Made by a program: the position numbers and the translations under genes
Notes under the pieces: generated by a model
The model's database searches: none
What the model was told of the DNA's origin: nothing
Seen by the model: the letters and a program-made list of their open reading frames with translations, nothing else
Assembly (NCBI GenBank): GCA_040902655.1
Contig: JBBDWV010000052.1
Span: forward strand, 143,503-207,502
Direction: 5' to 3'
Origin: Mycobacteriales bacterium
Lineage (GTDB): Bacteria; Actinomycetota; Actinomycetes; Mycobacteriales; SCTD01
DNA: 64,000 nucleotides
In this document: piece after piece, positions 1-14,419 of the stretch
Numbering within the stretch: position 1 is the stretch's first letter
How the letters are laid out: the number at the start of each line of letters is the position of its first letter

Positions 1-954
1 TTCCTGCACGACTGGCTGGTCGCCCGGATGACCGGCGTCCACGCGACCGAGATCTCGTACGCCTGCGCGGGAGCGATGGCCGACGTCCCGGCGCGCACCT
101 GGGCACTCGACCTGCTGGAGGACACCGGCATCGGGGCGTCGCTGCTGGCCCCCGTGGTCGAGTCCGGCACGGTCGTCGGCGAGCTGCGCGCGGGGTGGGG
201 GCTGCCGGCGACGCTGCCGGTCGTCGCGGGCTGCGGCGACACGCAGCTGGCCGCGATGGGCGTCGGCGGCCTCGGTGACGGCGTGCTCACCGTCGTCGCG
301 GGCTCGTCCACGCCCGTGCAGGCCGCGACGGCCGCTCCCGTCCGCGACCCGCTCGGCCGGCCGTGGGTGTCGACGCACGCCGCGCCCGACCTGTGGGCGG
401 TGGAGGGCAATGCCGGTTATCCCGGGACGTTCTCCGGCTGGTGGGCGGCGCTCGCTCCCGGCGACGGCCCCCGCCGGGGGCACGGCTTGACGGCGGTCAC
501 TGCCGCGCCCTACTGGTCGCAGGAGACGTGGGAGCACAAGCCGCCGGTGTCGCTGCTGGGACTGCGGCCGGACACCAGCGCCGGCGACGTGCAGGCCGCA
601 CTGCTGGAGGCGCACGCCTTCGCGGTGCGGGGCAACGTGGAGGACCTCGAGCGGGCGCTCGGCGGGCCGGCCGCTGCGGTGGTGGTCTGCGGTGGCGCGG
701 CGGCCGACGGACGCCTCCCGACCCTGCTCGCCGAGGTGCTCGGACGCGACGTGCACCACGCGCGGGGCGCGTCGGGTGCCGCCGCCGCCGGTGCCCTGCT
801 GGTCGCTCGGGCGGTCGGGGCGCACACGCACCCGCCGGCCCTGCCGGAGTCGGTGTGCGCTGCCGGGGACAGCTCGTCGTGGGACGAGCAGTACGACCGG
901 TGGTGCGCCACGCATGCCGCGCTGCGAGCCGCCCTTCCGGACGGCGGCTCATGA
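1..954 (+). CDS. FGGY-family carbohydrate kinase, 5'-truncated
   Basis: The reading frame is already open at base 1 (FLHDWLVARMTG), so the N-terminal domain lies outside the window. What remains is the last 317 or so residues: the end of domain I and the C-terminal actin-like ATPase domain, with the phosphate-binding segments AGCGDTQLAAMG and VVAGSSTPVQ and the late adenosine motif VVVCGGAAADGRLPTL. FGGY kinases phosphorylate sugars or polyols with ATP in the cytoplasm; the substrate cannot be told from this part. The stop overlaps the start of the 2-hydroxyacid dehydrogenase by ATGA, so the two are probably translated together in a small catabolic operon. Confidence 0.85.
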   Translation, partial: FLHDWLVARMTGVHATEISYACAGAMADVPARTWALDLLEDTGIGASLLAPVVESGTVVGELRAGWGLPATLPVVAGCGDTQLAAMGVGGLGDGVLTVVAGSSTPVQAATAAPVRDPLGRPWVSTHAAPDLWAVEGNAGYPGTFSGWWAALAPGDGPRRGHGLTAVTAAPYWSQETWEHKPPVSLLGLRPDTSAGDVQAALLEAHAFAVRGNVEDLERALGGPAAAVVVCGGAAADGRLPTLLAEVLGRDVHHARGASGAAAAGALLVARAVGAHTHPPALPESVCAAGDSSSWDEQYDRWCATHAALRAALPDGGS

Positions 955-1898
955 GGGCGCTGGTGACCGCCGAGCTGATGGACGAGGGTGCGCAGCGGCT
1001 GACGGCCCTTGGTTACGACGTCGTGCGGGCCGGCTGGGGGACGACCCGGCAGGCGCTCGACCGGGACGCCTACGTGGCGGCGGCCGTGGGCACACAGCTG
1101 CTCGTCACCGAGATCGAGGCGGTCGACGAGTACGTGCTGGAGGCGCTGCCGGCGGTCCGGCTCGTGGCGACCGCCCGCGGCGGTCCGGTCAACGTCGACC
1201 TGGCCGCGTGCGCCGCGCGCGGCATCCCGGTGGTGTTCACGCCGGCGCGCAACGCCGACTCGGTGGCGGACTTCGTCCTCGGTCTGCTGCTGTCGCTCAG
1301 CCGCCGGATCAGCGCCGCCGAGCAGCACCTGCGCAGCGAGGGCTGGCACGTCGGCGGCGAGCTGCCGTACCTGCACTTCCGGGGCCGGGAGCTGGCCGGA
1401 CTGGTGCTGGGGCTGGTGGGCCACGGTGCCGTCGGGCAGCGCGTGGCGCAGCGCGCCCGAGACGGCTTCGGCATGCGCGTGCTGTTCACCGATCCGGTCG
1501 TCCGGGGCTCGATTCCGCTCGACGACCTGCTGCGCGCCTGCGACATCGTGTCGCTGCACTGCCCGCGCTCCCCGCAGACCGAGCGGCTGTTGGACGCGCG
1601 CAGGATCGGCCTGCTGCGACCGGGTGCGCTGCTGGTGAACACGGCGGGCGGCGGCATCGTGGACGAACAAGCCCTGGTCGCGGCACTCGAGCAGGGTCGC
1701 CTGGGCGGCGCGGCGCTGGACGTCTTCGCGAGCGAGCCGCTGCCGCGTGACTCCCCGCTGCTGACTGCGCCGAACCTGCTGCTGACGCCGCATCTGGCCG
1801 GAGCCGCCCTGGACGTCGTGCGCCACCACACGGACATGATCTGCGGCGATGTGGAGCGCTGGCACCGCGGCGAACCGCTGGTGCACCGGGCGGTCTAG
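951..1898 (+). CDS. D-isomer-specific 2-hydroxyacid dehydrogenase, active-site Arg replaced
   Basis: A 315-residue NAD(P)-dependent 2-hydroxyacid dehydrogenase of the phosphoglycerate dehydrogenase type. The Rossmann fingerprint reads GLVGHGAVGQRVA, followed by an acidic residue in FTDP. The catalytic Glu (ASEPLP) and His (TPHLAGA) are present. The usually invariant substrate-binding Arg of the NTARGGIVDE motif is Gly here (NTAGGGIVDE, Gly233), which should weaken or change 2-oxoacid binding. The start ATG overlaps the kinase stop. Together with the sugar kinase it suggests sugar-acid catabolism rather than serine synthesis; no ACT domain is present. The true substrate is unknown. Confidence 0.85.
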   Translation: MRALVTAELMDEGAQRLTALGYDVVRAGWGTTRQALDRDAYVAAAVGTQLLVTEIEAVDEYVLEALPAVRLVATARGGPVNVDLAACAARGIPVVFTPARNADSVADFVLGLLLSLSRRISAAEQHLRSEGWHVGGELPYLHFRGRELAGLVLGLVGHGAVGQRVAQRARDGFGMRVLFTDPVVRGSIPLDDLLRACDIVSLHCPRSPQTERLLDARRIGLLRPGALLVNTAGGGIVDEQALVAALEQGRLGGAALDVFASEPLPRDSPLLTAPNLLLTPHLAGAALDVVRHHTDMICGDVERWHRGEPLVHRAV

Positions 1899-1947
1899 GC
1901 TGCCCGGCGGGGCCGGAGACCAGCGCAGACGCGCAGGAGGATCACAG

Positions 1948-3912
1948 ATGCAGCCGTTCGTCCTCAACGCGCGTGGGCGGGTCGTCTTTCCCTCGAACTT
2001 CCTCCCGCAGCTGGACTTCTCCGTGATCCAGGACGAGGAGCAGCTGAGCCGGGTGATCCGGCGGGACTTCGAGAGCAAGGCGCCCACCGGCACCGACATC
2101 CTGGAACGCATCCAGCGCGGGCGGTACGCCGACCGGCACGCACTGATGCGCGACATGGCGCTGAACCTGTTCTGGGCCTACCGCTACGCGCTCACGATGT
2201 ACGACAAGCGGCCGACCCGCTGGCGTGACGTGCCGCGGCACCGCGACGACGTCTATCTGCCGACGTTCCGGGCCTGGCAGGACGGCGACGCCAAGGTCGC
2301 CGCCGTGGAGCAGGCCTACGCCGCGCTCCCGCCGGCGTGGGACGCCGACGCCGAGGACCGCATCTTCACCCTGCTGTTCGGGGTCTTCCGGCACCGCCGC
2401 CACCACGCCACGGAGATGCCCGCCGGCAAGCCGACGGTCGCGGAGGCGCTCGCGGACCCGAGGAACCAGACCTGGCGGCTGCCGACGTACGACCCCGACC
2501 ACCCCAGGTTCGGGCTGCAGGCGATCATCGACTGCGGCGAGGAGGTCGCCGAGCTGGAGGCGTTGCACCGGTGGGCGATGGTGCTGCACGACGACCAGCC
2601 CTGGGATCTCTCGCAGACCGAGCTGGTCGAGGTCGGGGCGCTGCGCGACGACGACGTCGTGGTGCTCTTCCACCCACGGGACCGCGAGGTGGCCCGCTTC
2701 CTCCAGACGGCTCGCCGCGCCGAGCGGGTGACCCCGGTGCCTCGCAGTGCGCCGGAGGCCAGGCCGCCGGTGCGCCCCTACCCGGCACTCGAGGTGCGGG
2801 CGCGCTTCGCCGTCCAGCCGCGGCTGGAGTCGCTGGCCGTCGTCAAGGGCGAGCAGGTCTGCACCAACGACGACCTCATCCGCAACAGCGCCTACTCCTG
2901 GTCGCCGATGACCGCCGACGACATCCGGGACAAGACGGGGATCGAGCAGCGGCTCTACACCTCCCGGTCGCTCGAGGAGATCTCGCTCGAGGCCTCGCGC
3001 CAGGCCCTCGTCCACGCCGGCCGGGCTCCCGAGGAGATCGGGGCGGTGCTGTTCTGCACGTGCACCAGCACCCGGCTGATCCCGTCCGTCGCCACCTGGA
3101 TCTCCGGCGAGCTCGGGATGCAGCAGACGCATGCGTCCTGTGACGTGATCGCGGCGTGCGCCGGCTTCCCCTACGGCCTGTCCGAGGCGACCCGGCTGTT
3201 GCAGGAGGTCGAGCGCCCGGTCCTGGTGGTCTGCGCGGAGAAGTTCTCCGACAAGATCGGCACTGTGCGACCCTCGCGCATGATCTTCGGGGACGGCGCG
3301 GCGGCCTTCGTGGTCGGCCCGGCGCCGGAGGGCGAGGACGGCGACGTCGACTACCTCAACACCTACGCCAGCGGGCCGGCGAGCGAGGTGAACTCGATCC
3401 TGTGGCCCAACCCCGTTTTCGACAACAGCCTCACGGTGCAAGGACCGGAGGTGAAGTCACTGGCCGGTCGTTACCTGGCGCAGATGATGGACGAGCTGCG
3501 CGCGCTGCCCCATCCGGACGGGCCCGCGGGCTCGCTGCTGGACAGCATCGACCTCGTCGTGCCGCACCAGGCGAACAAGACGATGATCGGCAAGCTCGCC
3601 GACAACGCGGGACTGGCCGCCGACCGGCTGTACTTCAACATCGCCGACGTCGGCAACGTGTCGGCTGCCAGCATTCCGCTGGCGATCTACGACGCCGTGC
3701 GTGAGGGGGTCATCGACCGCCCCCTGCGGATCTTCGCACCCGGCTTCGGCGCCGGAGCCGTCGGCGGCTACGCCGTTCTGCGCATCGACCCGCGGATCGT
3801 CGCCCTCGGCCGCACCAGCGCGGCCGAGCACCGCGCTGTCGGTGCGGGGGTCGAGGACGGCTCGGCGACGACGACCGGCCTGGAGGACGTCCGGATCGCT
3901 TTCGGGGACTGA
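1948..3912 (+). CDS. KAS-III-type ketosynthase with unknown N-terminal domain
   Basis: A 654-residue protein with start ATG 7 nt after AGGAGG (1935-1940). Residues from about 270 to 630 form a 3-oxoacyl-ACP synthase III-like thiolase fold with an intact triad: Cys404 (AACAGF), His540 (VVPHQAN) and Asn570 (GNVSAAS). KAS III enzymes condense an acyl-CoA with malonyl-ACP or malonyl-CoA. Residues 1-270 match no domain I recognise, so the protein is about twice the usual KAS III length (320-350). The gene sits 29 nt ahead of the single-chain carboxylase that would supply malonyl-CoA. An acetoacetyl-CoA synthase role of the NphT7 kind is an inference; a priming ketosynthase for an unusual acyl chain is the alternative. 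Confidence 0.88.
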   Translation: MQPFVLNARGRVVFPSNFLPQLDFSVIQDEEQLSRVIRRDFESKAPTGTDILERIQRGRYADRHALMRDMALNLFWAYRYALTMYDKRPTRWRDVPRHRDDVYLPTFRAWQDGDAKVAAVEQAYAALPPAWDADAEDRIFTLLFGVFRHRRHHATEMPAGKPTVAEALADPRNQTWRLPTYDPDHPRFGLQAIIDCGEEVAELEALHRWAMVLHDDQPWDLSQTELVEVGALRDDDVVVLFHPRDREVARFLQTARRAERVTPVPRSAPEARPPVRPYPALEVRARFAVQPRLESLAVVKGEQVCTNDDLIRNSAYSWSPMTADDIRDKTGIEQRLYTSRSLEEISLEASRQALVHAGRAPEEIGAVLFCTCTSTRLIPSVATWISGELGMQQTHASCDVIAACAGFPYGLSEATRLLQEVERPVLVVCAEKFSDKIGTVRPSRMIFGDGAAAFVVGPAPEGEDGDVDYLNTYASGPASEVNSILWPNPVFDNSLTVQGPEVKSLAGRYLAQMMDELRALPHPDGPAGSLLDSIDLVVPHQANKTMIGKLADNAGLAADRLYFNIADVGNVSAASIPLAIYDAVREGVIDRPLRIFAPGFGAGAVGGYAVLRIDPRIVALGRTSAAEHRAVGAGVEDGSATTTGLEDVRIAFGD

Positions 3913-3941
3913 CCGACAAAGGGCTACCAGGAGGAAACGGC

Positions 3942-9497
<5,556 letters not shown>

Positions 9498-9499
9498 CG

Positions 9500-10345
9500 G
9501 TGACGACACTGGACGTGACTTCGCACGAGGGACAGCCGGACGTGGCCACGGTGCGCGGCGACAAGCTGCGCGGCCGGGTCGCGCTCGTGACCGGGGGCAC
9601 GCGCGGGATCGGCGCCGCGATCTGCCACTCCCTGGCCGGCCAGGGCGCCACGGTCGCCGCCGGATACGCCGGCAACCGCGAGCGTGCGGAAGCGTTCCTC
9701 ACCGACTTCCGGCAGCGTTTCCCGGACAGCCCCGGAAGCATCCACCAGGGTGACGTCGGCCGCGCCGGGGACTGCTACCGCGCCGTGCAGGAGGTGATCG
9801 ACCGGCACGGGCGACTCGACATCCTCGTCAACAACGCCGGCATCACGATGGACCGGACGGTCAGCCGGATGAGCGCCGAGGAGTGGGAGCGTGTCCTGGC
9901 CGTCAACCTGTCCGGCGCCTTCCACATGTCCAAGGCGGCGCTGGAACACATGGCGGACCGCGGTAGCGGGCGGATCGTGAACATCTCCTCCGTCATCGGG
10001 GAGATGGGCAACATCGGTCAGGCGAACTACGCGGCGTCCAAGGCCGGGCTGTTCGGCCTGACCAAGACGATGGCCCGTGAGGCGGCGCACCAGCTGCACA
10101 AGGCCGGGAAGCGCACCGACGAGGGGCTCAACATCACGGTCAACACGGTCACCCCGGGCTTCATCGCGACCGAGATGCTCGAACACATCCCGGACAAGGT
10201 GCTGGAGAAGCTGAAGGGGCAGATACCCGTCGGCCGGCTCGGCCGGCCCGAGGAGATCGCCCGCGTGGTCCACTTCCTGGCCGCGGACGCCTCTTCGTAC
10301 ATCACCGGGCAGGTCTGGGGCGTCAACGGCGGAATGGACATGTGA
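9500..10345 (+). CDS. SDR-family 3-oxoacyl reductase (FabG/PhaB-like)
   Basis: A 281-residue short-chain dehydrogenase with a roughly 27-residue N-terminal extension before the cofactor site TGGTRGIG. The catalytic Ser (NISSVIGE) and YAASK pair are intact, and LVNNAGIT is canonical. The C-terminal part (VTPGFIATEML) resembles acetoacetyl-CoA and 3-oxoacyl-ACP reductases that reduce a 3-keto group with NADPH. GTG start at 9500, two bases after the carboxylase stop, so translation is coupled. In context it would reduce the ketosynthase product to a 3-hydroxyacyl thioester. CoA versus ACP substrate cannot be decided from sequence. Confidence 0.88.
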   Translation: MTTLDVTSHEGQPDVATVRGDKLRGRVALVTGGTRGIGAAICHSLAGQGATVAAGYAGNRERAEAFLTDFRQRFPDSPGSIHQGDVGRAGDCYRAVQEVIDRHGRLDILVNNAGITMDRTVSRMSAEEWERVLAVNLSGAFHMSKAALEHMADRGSGRIVNISSVIGEMGNIGQANYAASKAGLFGLTKTMAREAAHQLHKAGKRTDEGLNITVNTVTPGFIATEMLEHIPDKVLEKLKGQIPVGRLGRPEEIARVVHFLAADASSYITGQVWGVNGGMDM

Positions 10346-12250
10346 GTGGAGCGGGACGTGGGTGCCTACGGATCGGCCTTCCGGCGCAGCCTCCGGGACC
10401 CCGAGGAGTTCTGGGGGGAGGCCGCGAGCGGGATCGACTGGTACCGGCGGTGGGACCGGGTGCTGGACGACGACAGGGCGCCGTTCAGCCGCTGGTTCGT
10501 CGGCGGCGAGCTCAACACCTGTCACAACGCGCTGGACCGGCACGTCGACGCGGGCCAGGGTGACCGCACCGCGCTCGTCTACGACAGCCCGGTCACCGGC
10601 ACCGTCCGGCAGCTGAGCTACCGCGAGCTGCGCGACGAGGTCGCCCGGCTGGCCGGAGCCCTGGCCGGGCTCGGCGTGGGCAAGGGCGACCGCGTCGTCC
10701 TCTACATGCCGATGGTGCCCGAGGCGGTGATGGGCATGCTGGCCTGTGCCCGGCTCGGCGCCGTGCACTCGGTGGTGTTCGGCGGCTTCGCGGCCGCACA
10801 GCTCGCCAAGCGGATCGACGACGCCGAGCCCAAGGTCGTGCTGTCCGCGTCCTGTGGGGTCGAGGCCAGCCGGGTGCTGCCGTACAAACCGCTGCTGGAC
10901 GACGCGATCGGGATGTCGTCGCACCCACCGCAGGCCTGCGTGGTGCTGGCCCGGCCGCAGGCTCCGGCCGAGCTCGTCGAGGGCCGCGACCACGACTGGG
11001 CCCAGCTGGTCGCCGCCGCCACCCCGGCCGACTGCGTCCCGGTGGCCGCCACCGACCCGCTCTACATCCTCTACACCTCCGGCACCACCGGACGGCCCAA
11101 GGGGATCGTTCGGGACAACGGCGGGCACGCGGTGGCGCTGCACTGGAGCATGCGCCACCTCTACGACATCGCGCCGGAGGACGTCTGGTTCACCGCCTCC
11201 GACATCGGCTGGGTCGTCGGCCACTCCTACATCGTCTACGCGCCGCTGTTGCTGGGCTGCACGACAGTGCTGTACGAGGGCAAGCCGGTCGGGACTCCGG
11301 ACGCGGGTGCGCTGTGGCGGGTGGTGTCGGAGCACGGCGCCAAGGCGCTGTTCTGCGCGCCGACCGCGCTGCGCGCCATCCGCGGCCAGGACCCGCAGGG
11401 CCGGTTGCTGGAGGGCCATGACCTCCGCCGGTTCCGCTACCTGTTCCAGGCCGGCGAGCGGCTCGACCCCGACACCTACGCCTGGGCGGGCCGGCTGCTG
11501 GACCGGCCGGTGCTGGACCACTGGTGGCAGACCGAGACCGGCTGGGCCATCGCCGCGAACCCGCTCGGCCTGGAGCCGACGCCGACCCGGCCCGGCTCGG
11601 CCGGCAAGCCGGTGCCCGGTTGGGACCTGCAGGTGCTGGGGGAGGACGGCTCGCCGGTTCCTGCGGGCAGCACGGGCACGCTGGCTGTCCGGCTGCCGCT
11701 GCCGCCCGGCGCCATGACGACGCTGTGGCGCGACGACGAGCGCTTCGTCCAGAGCTACATGACCGCGTTCCCCGGCTACTACAGCAGCAACGACGGCGGC
11801 CTGATCGACGAGGACGGCTACGTCTGCGTCATGGGCCGGACCGACGACGTCATGAACGTCGCGGGACACCGCTTGTCGACCGGCGCCCTCGAGGAGGTCC
11901 TGGTCGCCCACCCGGACGTGGCCGAGGCCGCGGCCTTCGGGGTGGCCGACCCGACGAAGGGACAGCTGCCGATGGCCCTGGTCGTGCTGGCGTCGGGGGT
12001 GACCCGGGACCACGAGGAGATCCGCGCCGAGTTGCGCCAGCAGATCCGCGAGAAGATCGGTGCCATCGCGACCCTCAAGGACGTACGCGTGGTCGACCGG
12101 CTTCCGAAGACCCGGTCGGGCAAGATCCTGCGCGACCCGATGCGGCGCATCGCCGACGGCGAGCAGGTCGCACCGCCGGCCACCATCGACGACCCGGCAG
12201 CGCTGGCGGAGGTGCGCGAGGTGTTGCTCGGCCCGTCGCCGCCCGGCTGA
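10346..12250 (+). CDS. prpE: PrpE-like acyl-CoA synthetase (AMP-forming)
   Basis: A 634-residue adenylate-forming ligase of the acetyl/propionyl-CoA synthetase family. It has YTSGTTGRPKG, DIGWVVGHSYIVYAPLL and YWQTET-type DHWWQTETGW, GRTDDVMNVAGHRL, and the C-terminal catalytic Lys in PKTRSGKILRD. The YEGKPVGTPD segment is closer to propionate-CoA ligase PrpE than to Acs. It activates a short-chain acid with ATP and CoA. The GTG start follows the reductase stop directly, making it the last gene of the acyl-CoA module. Acetate, propionate or a 3-hydroxy acid are all possible substrates. Confidence 0.85.
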   Translation: MERDVGAYGSAFRRSLRDPEEFWGEAASGIDWYRRWDRVLDDDRAPFSRWFVGGELNTCHNALDRHVDAGQGDRTALVYDSPVTGTVRQLSYRELRDEVARLAGALAGLGVGKGDRVVLYMPMVPEAVMGMLACARLGAVHSVVFGGFAAAQLAKRIDDAEPKVVLSASCGVEASRVLPYKPLLDDAIGMSSHPPQACVVLARPQAPAELVEGRDHDWAQLVAAATPADCVPVAATDPLYILYTSGTTGRPKGIVRDNGGHAVALHWSMRHLYDIAPEDVWFTASDIGWVVGHSYIVYAPLLLGCTTVLYEGKPVGTPDAGALWRVVSEHGAKALFCAPTALRAIRGQDPQGRLLEGHDLRRFRYLFQAGERLDPDTYAWAGRLLDRPVLDHWWQTETGWAIAANPLGLEPTPTRPGSAGKPVPGWDLQVLGEDGSPVPAGSTGTLAVRLPLPPGAMTTLWRDDERFVQSYMTAFPGYYSSNDGGLIDEDGYVCVMGRTDDVMNVAGHRLSTGALEEVLVAHPDVAEAAAFGVADPTKGQLPMALVVLASGVTRDHEEIRAELRQQIREKIGAIATLKDVRVVDRLPKTRSGKILRDPMRRIADGEQVAPPATIDDPAALAEVREVLLGPSPPG

Positions 12251-12315
12251 CGTCACGGCCAGGCCTGGCTCGGGCACGGCGTGCCGCTCCGGAGAGGTGT
12301 GTGCTGTCGGCCGGT

Positions 12316-12360
12316 GTACAGCACAGGTCAACAATCCGGAAAAGTTGACCTGTGCGGTAC
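12316..12360. terminator. Long inverted repeat between convergent genes
   Basis: Two 17-nt arms (12316-12332 and 12344-12360, 16 of 17 positions complementary, core CACAGGTCAAC) flank an 11-nt AT-leaning loop. A further partial copy of the arm, CAGCACAGGTC, follows near 12373. It lies between the end of the PrpE-like gene and the end of the nucleoside phosphorylase gene, so a bidirectional transcription end is likely. No T tract is seen. The rest of the 209-base gap shows nothing else. Confidence 0.6.
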
Positions 12361-12459
12361 ACCTCGCTGCGCAGCACAGGTCGATGCTCGAGTGCCCCGG
12401 CCCTGCGCAGCCCGAGGCTGCCCATCCCGCCCGTCTCCACCAGCGGCCGGGGCGCGTTC

Positions 12460-13185
12460 CTAGCCCATCTCGAGCGCGATCTCGTACACGGCGGCGCCCG
12501 CCCGGGCCTGGGCCCGCTCCTCCTCCGCCGTAAAGCTGTCGACCCACGACCGGCCGGGCAGCTCGTCCCAGACGAAGAGCACCGACGCGGCGCGCATCCC
12601 GAAGGCACGTGCGGCGGAGAAGACCGCAGAGGTCTCCATGTCGACCGCAAGATGGCCGGCGTTCGCCCACCGGCGGAGCAGCTCCGGCGGCTGGGCCAGC
12701 AGTGCCGAGGTCGTCACGGTCGGCCCGCGGTGGGCGTACATGCCCCGGGCGGCCAGCAGCGACGCGGCCCGGGCGACGCGACCCAGGTTGGCCTCGGCGA
12801 CAGCCTTCCCGCCGTAGTACTGCGATGCACCCTCGCCGATGGTCGCCCGCTCGGACAGCACGATGTCGCCGGTGCGGACCCCGGGCTGCAGGCTGCCGCA
12901 CGAGCCGATCTGCACCACGTTGGCGGTGCCGATCGTGCCGAGCACGTGCACGGGCTCCACCGCCCGGGACGCGCCGTAGGCGGGGCAGTAGGCCACCGGC
13001 ACGTCACCGTACCAGCCGTGCCAGAGGTCAGGCATGCCCAGCTCGCGCACCTCGGTGAGCAGCGGCAGCCGGGTGTCCAGTGCCTTCTGCCGCCACCAGG
13101 TGCCCTCCAGCACGAGCAGGCGGGGCACCTCGTCCTCACCGAGGTCGAGCAGGGTCATCCAGCCTTCGCGGTCCACGTGGGGCAT
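12460..13185 (-). CDS. Nucleoside phosphorylase family protein
   Basis: A 241-residue PNP/UDP phosphorylase-fold protein. The phosphate-site segment is IGSCGSLQPGVRTGDIV and the ribose/base-site segment VDMETSAVFSAARAFG carries the conserved Glu after Met. Such enzymes cleave the N-glycosidic bond of nucleosides with phosphate, or hydrolyse it. ATG at 13185 follows a GGAAAGG ribosome-binding site. It stands alone, divergent from the flavoprotein gene and convergent with the acyl-CoA module. Base specificity is not apparent; uridine phosphorylase-like activity is one option. Confidence 0.82.
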   Translation of the reverse strand: MPHVDREGWMTLLDLGEDEVPRLLVLEGTWWRQKALDTRLPLLTEVRELGMPDLWHGWYGDVPVAYCPAYGASRAVEPVHVLGTIGTANVVQIGSCGSLQPGVRTGDIVLSERATIGEGASQYYGGKAVAEANLGRVARAASLLAARGMYAHRGPTVTTSALLAQPPELLRRWANAGHLAVDMETSAVFSAARAFGMRAASVLFVWDELPGRSWVDSFTAEEERAQARAGAAVYEIALEMG

Positions 13186-13225
13186 CCTTTCCTAACGTCC
13201 CGCACCGCGTTCAGGAGACCGTCAC

Positions 13226-14419
13226 ATGAGCCCCGTCAGTGTCCCCCGCATAGCCGTTCTGGGCGCGGGCCCGACCGGACTGGAAGCTGCGCTCGCCGCG
13301 GTCCAGCGCGGCTGGCACGTCACGGTGTACGAGGCCGCCCCGCACGTCGCCCGCCACGTCCGTGAGTGGGGCCACGTGCGGCTGTTCACACCGTGGTCCA
13401 TGGACGTGTCCCCGCGGGTGGTCGAGGCGCTCGGGGGGCTGTCGACGGGGGAGCAGTCGCCGACGGGGCACGAGCTGGCCGACGTCCTGGACCGCGTCGG
13501 CGCGCTGCTGGGCGACCGGCTGCAGCTGTCCACCCGGGTCGAGGCGGTGGCTCGCGAGGGGCTGCTCAAGAGCGAGGAGATCGGCAGCGACCGGCGCGCC
13601 GCGCGGCCGTTCCGCCTCCTGCTGACCGGCCCGGACGGCGAGGAGCTGGTGGAGCACGCCGACGTCGTGCTGGACTGCACCGGCAGCTGGGGCAATCCGT
13701 TACCGACCGGCGACGGCGGCATCCCGGCGCAGGGGGAGCGTCGGTTGGGGGACCGCATCGTGCGGCGGCTTCCCGACGTGCTCGGCGAGCCGCAGCGATG
13801 GGCCGATCGCGAGGTGCTCCTGGTCGGAGCCGGCAACAGCGCGCAGACGGTCGCCCGCGACCTCGCGCAGGTCGGTGCCCGGCTGCACTGGGCGGTGCGT
13901 GCGCAGCGGCCGTCGTGGGGCGCCGTGGCCGGCGATCCGCTGCCTGACCGGGTCGCGCTCGTCGCGTCGTCCCGGCGGCTGGCCGGCGGAGCGGTGGCGG
14001 GTGTCCAGCTGGTGCCCGGCGTCGTCGTCGAGTTCCTGCGCGAGCAGGGAGGGCGGGTGGTCGTCGGCCTGCGGGACCAGGAGGGCGACCGGCGGGAGCT
14101 GGTCGTGGACGAGGTGGTGTCGATGACGGGGGCCGCCCCGGACGCCTCCCTCTACCGGCAGCTGCAGGTGCACGAGTGCTACGCGACCGAGGGCCCGATG
14201 AACCTCGCCGCGACCCTGATGGGCAGCGGTGCGGCGGACTGCCTCGCGCAGCCTTCCCTCGGCGTCGACGCGCTGCGCAACCCGGAGCCGCGGTTCTTCG
14301 TGCTCGGCGTCAAGAGCTACGGGCGCAACAACACCTTCCTGCTCCGGGTCGGCTGGGAGCAGGTGGCCGAGGTGTTCGCCGCCCTGGACGCCGAACTGGC
14401 CGCGCTGCAGCCGGCCTAG
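13226..14419 (+). CDS. FAD/NAD(P)-dependent oxidoreductase
   Basis: A 397-residue two-dinucleotide-fold protein. The N-terminal FAD site reads VLGAGPTGLEAA followed by an acidic VYEAAP, and a second nucleotide fold has VLLVGAGNSAQTVARDLA near residue 195. The layout (FAD domain, inserted NAD(P) domain, return to FAD domain) fits flavin monooxygenase or thioredoxin-reductase-like enzymes, but no redox CxxC is visible. Its stop overlaps that of the opposing pstB-like gene through a shared CTAG (14416-14419). The substrate is unknown. Confidence 0.75.
   Translation: MSPVSVPRIAVLGAGPTGLEAALAAVQRGWHVTVYEAAPHVARHVREWGHVRLFTPWSMDVSPRVVEALGGLSTGEQSPTGHELADVLDRVGALLGDRLQLSTRVEAVAREGLLKSEEIGSDRRAARPFRLLLTGPDGEELVEHADVVLDCTGSWGNPLPTGDGGIPAQGERRLGDRIVRRLPDVLGEPQRWADREVLLVGAGNSAQTVARDLAQVGARLHWAVRAQRPSWGAVAGDPLPDRVALVASSRRLAGGAVAGVQLVPGVVVEFLREQGGRVVVGLRDQEGDRRELVVDEVVSMTGAAPDASLYRQLQVHECYATEGPMNLAATLMGSGAADCLAQPSLGVDALRNPEPRFFVLGVKSYGRNNTFLLRVGWEQVAEVFAALDAELAALQPA

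Noticed and set aside
363-950. In-frame extension upstream of the 2-hydroxyacid dehydrogenase
   Set aside because: It lies inside the sugar kinase in another frame, is Arg/Gly-rich, and ATG 951 gives the normal family start.
12316-12400. Attachment site or integration scar
   Set aside because: The inverted repeat is not paired with any integrase or a second direct copy, and a transcription-end role between convergent genes explains it.
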